Shown here: piece after piece, positions 57,301-64,000 of the stretch
How positions within the stretch are numbered: position 1 is the first letter of the stretch
Layout: the number at the start of each line of letters is the position of its first letter
Source of the DNA: Nilaparvata lugens
Lineage: Eukaryota; Arthropoda; Insecta; Hemiptera; Delphacidae
Direction of reading: 5' to 3'
Length of the DNA: 64,000 bases
Assembly (NCBI RefSeq): GCF_014356525.2
Contig: NC_052505.1
Location: 53,120,630 to 53,184,629, forward strand
Program-made: the position numbers and the translations under genes
Notes under the pieces: generated by a model
Told to the model about the DNA's origin: nothing
What the model saw: only the letters and a program-made list of their open reading frames with translations
Database searches by the model: none

Positions 57301-57457
57301 TCAATAAGGTAGTGGGTGCACAATAAATTCATTATTATATATATATAGATAGATGACATACACGATAAGATGCATAGTGAAACATTATGGATATAAGGTG
57401 AGATAATAGCAGTAGTTACATTTGCTAGGTCTTGTATTGGTTTACAAAAAATTCTCA
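57301..57457 (-). repeat. interspersed repeat shared with 15632-15760
   Basis: The reverse complement matches the block at 15632. It is fused directly to the left arm of the Penelope-like palindrome at 57458. Confidence 0.7.
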
Positions 57458-57795
57458 TGATTAAGTGCTCTGCAAATTTGGATGTGTCCTTCTTGTGCTC
57501 CCATGCTGTTTTGTGCTCTAAGATCCTGATTCTGAATTTTCTTCCTGTCTGACCTACATATTGGGCATTGCACTCCCCACACTTCAACAGATACACTCCA
57601 CTTTTATCCCATTTTTCATGTCAAAAGACAAAATTGAAAAATGGGATAAAAGTGGAGTGTATCTGTTGAAGTGTGGGGAGTGCAATGCCCAATATGTAGG
57701 TCAGACAGGAAGAAAATTCAGAATCAGGATCTTAGAGCACAAAACAGCATGGGAGCACAAGAAGGACACATCCAAATTTGCAGAGCACTTAATCA
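57458..57795. repeat. 160 bp perfect inverted repeat within a Penelope-like element
   Basis: 57458-57617 is the exact reverse complement of 57636-57795 as far as I can compare by eye, with an 18-base spacer. Both arms encode the start of the GIY-YIG domain, so the left arm is an inverted 5' piece of the same element. Confidence 0.9.
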
Positions 57796-58016
57796 CAGCA
57801 GGACACAGCTTTGATCACACCAAAGATGTGAACATTCTACATGTATGCGAAAAAGGAAGGCTTTTGAATATTTTAGAAGCAATGGAAATCCAAAAAATCA
57901 TTGGATGTCCAAACAGTGACAACCTTAACGAACAGTTGGAATTTGTTAACTGCTACATTAGTAAAATGGTTTTAAGAAGTAACCAAGCAAACACAATAGT
58001 CACCTCACAACAATAA
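57618..58016 (+). CDS. GIY-YIG endonuclease domain of a Penelope-like retroelement
   Basis: The 132-residue frame from ATG at 57618 contains GVYLLKC (13-19) and QYVGQTGRKF (25-34), the two GIY-YIG strands. It also has arginines at 35 and 37 in FRIRILEH and a downstream glutamate in LLNILEAMEI (87/90) expected at the active site. Cysteines 19 and 22 with histidines near 57 and 63 form the zinc-binding insertion typical of Penelope-like elements, whose single ORF is RT followed by this nuclease. RT is missing, replaced by the inverted arm, so this is the nuclease end of a 5' truncated copy. The domain itself looks intact. The ATG may be fortuitous. A 3' UTR with a local duplication follows. Confidence 0.85.
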   Translation: MSKDKIEKWDKSGVYLLKCGECNAQYVGQTGRKFRIRILEHKTAWEHKKDTSKFAEHLITAGHSFDHTKDVNILHVCEKGRLLNILEAMEIQKIIGCPNSDNLNEQLEFVNCYISKMVLRSNQANTIVTSQQ

Positions 58017-58895
58017 CTGTACAACACACAATAGTAGGATTAGAGATTTTTTCTGATAATTTAAGATCTGCTGTAGAATAAATATTGTACTTGTAGTTGG
58101 AAAATTTATGTACTTCTTAGTCATTCAGGTTATAGTGTGATTAGAGCTAGCATAATCATTCATTCATTTGCCATCCATTCAATTTATTCAATTAGACCAT
58201 CAAACCACATTTCCTAAAATATCAGCTTCACAGTTTTTAATATGACTTATCTTTTTGACTTATCTTGAGATTAAAATTATTTATAGGATTAGTTCTTTTA
58301 ATTTTCAAGTTCTTTATGTTTTTAATTACTTTAACTATAAGGATTCTTTCATTTCAATCTCACATTCATTGAAATAGGTTATATTTACAATTTTAATTGG
58401 AATGGTAAACAGACTACATTCACCCCTCTCAGCTGTTCCCTAACTTCCAACTTACTTAGGCTACATGATTATTCTTTCTGATTAGTTTCATAGATTAATA
58501 TATTTATTCAATTCTACTTAATTATTTATAGGGTTAGTTCTTTTAATTTTCAAGTTCTTTGTGTTTTCCATTAATCTAACTGTGGGAATTCTTTAACTTC
58601 GATCCTAAATTCAATGGTAAACAGACTACATTCACTCCTCTCAGCTGTTTCCCAACTTTCAAACTTACTTAGGCTACATGATTATTCTTTCTTTCTGATT
58701 AGTTTCATAGATTAATATATTTATTCAATTCTACTAAAATATATTTTGGAATTTTTAAACATTATTAGATTATGAAACTCACCATTTATTATTGTCTCAA
58801 TGCATCAAATTATTAGTAGGCTATTTTATTTCTTTAGGTTAAGTTGGCTACCATGTATTATTTTGAACAGCCCAATATGTCCGTTTTAGTTTTAG
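58017..58895 (+). other. probable Penelope-like 3' UTR with a local duplication
   Basis: A segment with TTATAGG(A/G)TTAGTTC, TTTTCAAGTTCTTT, AATGGTAAACAGACTACATT, CTACATGATTATTCTTTC and TAGATTAATATATTTATTC occurs at 58281-58518 and again at 58526-58737. The offset drifts from 245 to 218 through small deletions. Confidence 0.6.
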
Positions 58896-58945
58896 TCAGC
58901 TTGAAAATGTGACCTGTGTGGTCACGAAACCATGGTCGTGTACCA
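58895..58945 (+). ncRNA. hammerhead-like motif, degenerate
   Basis: A perfect stem GTGACC-TGTGT-GGTCAC (58909-58925) is followed at once by GAAAC, as in stem II and the GAAA core of hammerhead ribozymes, and preceded by CTTGAAAAT where CTGATGA is expected. Hammerheads are known in terminal repeats of Penelope-like elements. The altered core argues against activity. Confidence 0.25.
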
Positions 58946-60399
58946 AATTAAAGTGTAGAAAACTGACAACATCTATGTGTTTTTATTTCAACATACACAA
59001 GTCACAACATGTAAAATGTTACTTGAAAAACACTAATACAATTAAAGTTTCTTCACTCACCCTCAACGGGATTCTGGAGATTATTAATCCATAATACAAT
59101 TATATCGAGAATTGCAGCAGTCAACCGCTCTGAATAATCACAAATTACGTTATCATCATTAGATAATGATTGAAAACTGGCAGGGAACACATATCTCTCA
59201 ATGAGATACTTCAGTGTCCAGGTGAGAGTAGAGAGAAAATTCTTAGATTATGGCAATGTGTTTAGAATGTAATCTAGGTACATTAGACTAGATTTTGCAA
59301 TAAATGAGTTGAGACTTGGAGAAATTATACGTGTAGCCATTTTTTTTCGAATTTCAATCTTTTCATGCAATTGTTTATGATTGGATATATTCAAATTAAC
59401 AACTCTACATCGACTGTGTTGATGTGTTGTCGAATGGAATACCATCCAGTCATAATGGGATCGCATGGAATTTTGCACAATTTGGCAACACGAATATTTT
59501 CTGCAAGTTCCCAACCTATTCCATGAAGACTGTAATGTGAAATGCTCCACTGTTAAGAATTTTTCCCGTCTCTCTAGGAGTTTTTGAGACTGCTTTCAAT
59601 AGAAATTGCTTGGTCATTGATAGATTCTGGGCTTCGTCATAGACAAAGAAGCGAATGCTTCGTTTGCTCTGTTATATGAATTTGAATTACAATCATAGAT
59701 TGTTTCGTTTCAAATAATTCCAGATTATTTTCATTGAGCGAGAATCGTTGTATCCGGCAGTTCCAATTCTATAAAGTTTTGATGCCGATTAAATGATTTG
59801 TATTGTGAATTGTTTCTTATACACGTTTGACATACAACATGCAACGTACATTGGCAAAATTCATTGAGCATAGATTATTGATAGCAGACAATGTTGCAGG
59901 ACAGCAACAAATCTTGCAGAGCAGAAAATGATTTGTCGGAAATGTAAGCAGCAATGATGGAAGTTCACCATGGAATGACATTAGTTCTAGAGTTCTACGG
60001 GGGATGTCATCAAATTGTGAGACTAGTGCTGGTTGGGTTTTAGTGGGCACACAATGCACGAGTGGTTGGACACAAGAGAGATAGTGAAAGAGAGTGTGTG
60101 AGAGAGAGAGTGAGAGAGAGATAGAAGATACGTTAGTAACTTTAGTGAGTGTATTGTGGCGAGTACATCATCAAAATATGTGGGAGAGTGGAAGGAGAAA
60201 ATTCGAATCAGAATTCGACGAGACTTTAATGGAAGCAGGACAGGAAACACAACAAAACTGAAAAAAGCGTGGCTTATTCATGGCAAAGGCATTATCCAAT
60301 TCACAATCCACCAGTGAACATTATTCAAAAGAACATAGAGACTTTTTTCAGCGGCTAGTCCCTCCATATTCCAGCTTCTCTAACAAGCTCCATAATTTA
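58946..60399. other. unassigned stretch
   Basis: The Penelope-like 3' end probably falls near 59000 (TGTGTTTTTATTTC). Frames at 59248-59550 and 59817-60250 show no domain. A short GA-rich run lies at 60080-60122. Confidence 0.35.
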
Positions 60400-60960
60400 T
60401 TTTCGTTTTATAAAGTTTCCGCAAAACGTATTTTTCAAGTTATCGGCCTTCTCCTCTTCCTCATCATCCTCCTCTACCTCTTGCCCTTCCACTTCCTATT
60501 CCTCCCCATCCTCTTACGAGTAACGTGAGAAATTCCGTCCGTTCTGCACGATTCAATTTGCGGCGTGCAAAATTCCCTTGATTTTCTCACGCTTTCATAC
60601 ACACACATTCTATGACCAGCCCTTTGTTTTTCTCTCTGTCGATTTCTCTAATGTCTTACTTCTCCACCCATTTTCGAAATTCCGCTTCTCATTCACCCTT
60701 TTTTCCTCTTAGCATTCTTTTTATTCCATTCGGTTTTCTCCACTCCCCCCTAGCACCACTGTTTTATATAACGGAATTCGTATTCTCGATTTTATTCTCT
60801 ATTTCCTTGACACTAAACCAAATTTTCTTCTCCCACTCATTACCGACTTCTTTTTCAAACATGTCTTTCCTCGAATTTTTCAACTTTACCAGGAAATATC
60901 TTTATTATTTCAATACTATCTAATTATCTCCTCCAAATACCTTTTCTATTTTGTATTTGA
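60400..60960 (+). repeat. 560 bp imperfect polypyrimidine tract
   Basis: The strand is dominated by C and T (CCTTCTCCTCTTCCTCATC, CTTCTCCACCC, TTTTCCTCTTAGC) without a fixed unit. The plus-strand frames rich in F, S, L and P are compositional. Confidence 0.6.
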
Positions 60961-61164
60961 CTTGACAATGTAGTAGCTTCACAATGCTACTTGACGCGAA
61001 TGATAATTATATCAAATTTTTTAAGCTGTCCAGTCTGTTTTAAATTCTGTTTTAGCTTGGAGATTGAAATTGGAGATTATTTATCAAACGCTGTATTTTC
61101 ATACCTTGTCATGACAACATTGCGTCTATTGAAATATTATTATTTTGTACTGAACAATGTTCTT

Positions 61165-61179
61165 TTGAAAAAAAAAATA

Positions 61180-61210
<31 letters not shown>

Positions 61211-61250
61211 TTATCCTTTCCTTTCCTTTCCTTTCCTTTTTCTTTTTCCT
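61165..61250 (+). repeat. (AAT)n followed by (CCTTT)n
   Basis: About ten AAT units run directly into CCTTT repeats. On the minus strand this is a (AAAGG)n then (ATT)n end, which could be the 3' tail of the LINE at 61787-64000. Confidence 0.9.
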
Positions 61251-61786
61251 TCGTCCTGGTACCCCCAGAAGAAGGGAGTTTATTATAGAAAATATAACAA
61301 ACAAAAATGAAAAATACACTTATAAAAAGAAATCTCACAAATAAAACAAATGAAGAATAATAAAAAAAGCAAGAATGACAGAAGATGAGAAAAATTCCTT
61401 CTCAGTGGATAATTTCAAAAATTATAAACCAGACGAAATATAAATTCTCCAAAGCCTTCTAAAGAAGGTTTGACTGGAGGAGTCAAGTTCTACATTATAT
61501 TAAAAAAAAAACATAGAAATAGTACAATGATATAATCAATCAGTGATCTCAAAATAATAATTTCCAATTCAAATCATATCAAAAGGAGAAATAATTGTCA
61601 ATCTTGAGTAGAAAAAAAATTAATTAATACATTGATAATAATTCATTCAATTGTATTGTGTAACAATATGTAGCAATAGAATAATAGAACAATGGGATTT
61701 CAGTTGTTGCTCAATATCTCAAACAATAATACACAATGAAAAAGAAAGAATTCATGAAGATCATTCAAATTCACTCAAATTATTTA
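61251..61786 (-). other. possible 3' UTR of LINE J
   Basis: Non-coding AT-rich sequence lies between the truncated RT and a microsatellite-like tail. CCTTCTTCTGGGGGTACCAG on the minus strand just before the tail could be the element's terminal block. If so, the missing RT half was lost by internal deletion. Confidence 0.3.
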
Positions 61787-62660
61787 ACAGTAACCTTTTG
61801 GTTATTCAAATAATCTATTAGCCAGTTAATACCTCATCTTGAAAAAACCAATTCCAATCATGGACTGTAAAATTTTATGAAAAGATAAAGTGTCAAACGC
61901 TTTCTTGAAATCTAGAAATAATATTAAAACATGGTAATTTTTATTTAATTTATTATTTATATAGTTACATAATTGGGATAAAAGCTGACCAGTTGATTTG
62001 TCGCATTGGATTTCAAATTGAGCTGAAGGGATTAAATTGTGATTTTTTAAATGCGTAACTAATTCATTACAAATATACTTTTCAACTATCTTATCAGGTG
62101 AAGAAAGTATTGAAATAGGCTGATAGTTAGAAATTTCTGATCTGGATCCATTTTTGAAAATCGGTCTTATCATGGAAGTTTTCAATTTATTTGGAACTTT
62201 ACCTTCCTCTAATGATAAATTGATTAATCTTGTGATAATAGGTATGAACTTGATACTGTGATTTTTTATATCAGACATGAAAATATTATCAATCCCTGGA
62301 GATTTATTTGAACTCATACTTCTGATGATATTACCTAATCTTAATTCATCTGCATCAGGTAAGTCAAAACTAGGGACATTAACATTGGTATCATTATCAT
62401 TTTCCAAATAAGTGGTAATATTACACTCATGTTTGGCAGCTCTAACACCTTCCGTGAATTCACTGCAGAAATGGTCCACAACCTCCTCAACCTGCCTATC
62501 ACCAACCACTATGTGTTCCATTATATTATCATCAACTGACATCTTTTCTTGTCTACCCATGGCAACGTTAATTAGTGACCAAGTATTCTTTATGCTATTA
62601 ATGTTTGTCTCAAATTCATTTTTCAGAAAATTAGACTGCCTTTTTAATATCTTTATTTAG
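61787..62660 (-). pseudogene. LINE J ORF2: linker and reverse transcriptase, 3' truncated
   Basis: Minus strand: NEFETNINSIKNTWSLIN and AMGRQEK (linker), then SSNKSPGIDNIFMSDIKNH (RT0), IRPIFKNGSRSEISNYQPIS (RT1/2), HVLILFLDFKKAFDTLSFH (first catalytic aspartate), and after a shift near 61830 NWLIDYLNNQKVTVK. Homology stops before the GVPQGS and YADD blocks. A frameshift near 62640 separates it from the endonuclease part. Its style is CR1/L2-like and unlike the Jockey copies. Confidence 0.85.
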
Positions 62661-63382
62661 TTTGTTACGATATTTCTTATATGCTTCCAAGCCCTACCAG
62701 AGTGTCTATACAAATTATCCCTTTCTTTCAATCTTCTATGCAACTCTAGAGTCATCCAATTCTTTTTTAATTTAACTTGAGATTTGTTTTTAACTTTGAT
62801 TTTTGATTTTCCATATCCCAAGTCATAGACTCGGCATAACTCATCATAGAGCTCATCACAGCTATTCAAACTTAAAATGCTATTAACATCAAGATCTCTG
62901 AGGTAACAATTTATTCTATTTTTTAAGTAAATATATTTATAATCACTCCCAATAGTTGAATTCACACTAAGATTTTGATCTATTGGACATGAACATGAAA
63001 CAGAAAAATGATCACTTATTCTACTTTTAACTACACCAGTACAGATTGGTTCATCATACTTCATCCATCGAACAAAATAATGATCTAAACAAGATCTAAC
63101 CGGTACTTCCCGCAGGAAAACCTCTCTTGTATTACTCCAAATACTTCTAACAAATCCTATGAAATACAGCGTATCTAAGTATTCTTTTATAATAGAAGAC
63201 CTATCCTCATTCAAATTGAGGTTAATATGACCTGACAACAAGAATTTACAATCAATGGGTACTTTATTTATATTTTCATTGAGCTCTTTGATAAAATTAG
63301 ACTTAGATAAATTAGGAGGACGATAAATACCCAAGAAATAAGTTTTGAAATTTATATTAATACTAGAACGTATAAATCCTTA
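62657..63382 (-). pseudogene. LINE J ORF2: endonuclease, central and C-terminal part
   Basis: The frame has LGIYRPPNLSKSNFIKEL, FLLSGHINLNLNED (where GDINLNLN is usual, so the metal-binding aspartate appears replaced by histidine), SCLDHYFVRW and SRISDHFSVS, the SDH block. It then runs through a tyrosine-rich linker to RNIVTN and a stop. One TAA at 63380-63382 splits it in frame from the amino-terminal part. Otherwise the domain is well kept. Confidence 0.85.
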
Positions 63383-63718
63383 AACATTTTCAAAAGTAAC
63401 AAATTTATAATCTATCCTTTCAAAAATAAAACAATTTCTTAGAATCATACAAACACCACCACCACCTCTATTTTCTCGCAACCAGAAATGCTTATTGAAA
63501 CCCTCAATTTTGAAATGATCCATCAGGTAAGATTTAGTTTGTACTTCTGTAAAAAATATCAAGTCAAGCGATTGAAGAAATTTATCATAAGTTAGTATGA
63601 ATTCATCAAAGTACAACTGGATTTTTCTAATATTGTGAGTAAGTGAACTGAAGTTGGATTTGATACCATTCATATTATGTCTTTTAGTCCCTAAAGAAGA
63701 AGAAAGAGGCACAAACAA
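63380..63718 (-). pseudogene. LINE J ORF2: endonuclease, N-terminal part
   Basis: SSLTHNIRKIQLYFDEF carries the conserved asparagine, LDLIFFTEVQTKS the catalytic glutamate, and RGGGGVCMIL the following block. The first ATG upstream (minus, about 63840; MPMFDHERDESVHDLF) lies in a different phase, so an indel near 63720 probably separates the real start from this frame. In-frame TAA at 63380 ends it. Confidence 0.85.
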
Positions 63719-63886
63719 TTCGAGCTCAGTACAATACTCTCCTTAACAAATGAATCTGAGTCTGGCTTCAATTCATTTGCAAAATTTTGAGTGAACAAAT
63801 CATGAACTGATTCGTCTCTTTCATGATCAAACATTGGCATGAATCAAAAATGAAAATGGAAATCTAAACAATGCTTCTGAAATAAT

Positions 63887-64000
63887 TCAAACGATTTTAG
63901 TGAGGTCATTATCCCTCAATATCTCAATGACAGGTTCCTTTTCATTCTTACGAACTAAAATCTTTGCATTTCTGTACCATACATATTTGTATCCATGCTT
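63887..64000 (-). CDS. LINE J ORF1, C-terminal end (FP25K-like domain), partial
   Basis: The minus strand enters the window open and reads HGYKYVWYRNAKILVRK, then EKEPVIEILRDNDLTKIV and TGA. This GYK-VW-RNGKI-VRK pattern followed by a DL-KI end is the carboxy-terminal domain resembling the baculovirus FP25K end, frequent in ORF1 proteins of CR1/RTE-like LINEs in arthropods. It sits about 50 bases before the likely ORF2 start, as expected for a two-ORF LINE. The rest of ORF1 is outside the window. Confidence 0.75.
   Translation of the reverse strand, partial: KHGYKYVWYRNAKILVRKNEKEPVIEILRDNDLTKIV

Noticed and set aside
60280..60923. Plus-strand frames with leucine- and phenylalanine-rich segments
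   Set aside because: Same reason: a polypyrimidine tract read as codons.

Overview
The window looks like repeat-rich, gene-poor eukaryotic DNA from an insect. It is AT-rich and holds at least ten fragments of non-LTR retrotransposons (LINEs), a Penelope-like element, non-autonomous Helitrons, foldback/MITE elements, a solo LTR and long microsatellites. The mix of Jockey- and CR1-like LINEs, together with a repeat family carrying a GT microsatellite beside a GTAAGGAAAG motif, resembles what I remember of planthopper (Delphacidae, e.g. Nilaparvata) genomes. That assignment is inference. I found no complete cellular gene, rRNA, intact tRNA or CRISPR. One possible terminal exon (33003-33269, minus) and two weaker coding-like patches are flagged.

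Layout, left third. 1-2675 (minus) is a CR1-like LINE running off the left edge: ORF1 with a coiled coil and an SGNH/esterase-like domain, then an endonuclease and the start of reverse transcriptase (RT). 3275-5731 (plus) is a second, unrelated LINE pol, broken by several frameshifts and ending in a CCHC zinc knuckle. 6364-7036 is a minus-strand solo LTR with a recognisable promoter, enhancer duplication and a heat-shock-element-like triplet. 9845-10200 is a LINE C-terminus. 12190-13290 is a 1.1 kb purine-rich tract. 15814-16570 is the first large copy of the GT-microsatellite family. 16780-17870 is degenerate satellite-like repeat. 18200-19637 is a Jockey-type LINE 3' half.

Middle third. 20873-22025 is a Helitron-like element with a partner at 54211-55814. 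23605-23790 is a LINE 3' UTR with an ATT tail. 24128-24791 is a 660 bp hairpin. 26707-27890 is a Jockey fragment lacking both ends. 29786-32287 is two GT-family copies arranged head to tail, the second with an internal 166 bp tandem repeat. 35607-35875 is a LINE C-terminus. 36515-36777 is a hairpin MITE.

Right third. 40633-41116 is another Helitron-type element. 41648-46752 is the most striking structure: a TIR element built of GAGCAAATGCTC-like motifs, split by a second element (42093-46622). The inner element has its own TIRs, a 1.8 kb internal duplication and a tandem array of identical 115 bp monomers derived from its own terminus. 49600-50218 is a LINE C-terminus. 57458-58945 is a Penelope-like GIY-YIG segment behind a perfect 160 bp palindrome, with a degenerate hammerhead-like motif downstream. 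61213-64000 (minus) is a CR1/L2-like LINE with the end of ORF1, the endonuclease and a truncated RT. The remaining stretches carry no feature I can name.
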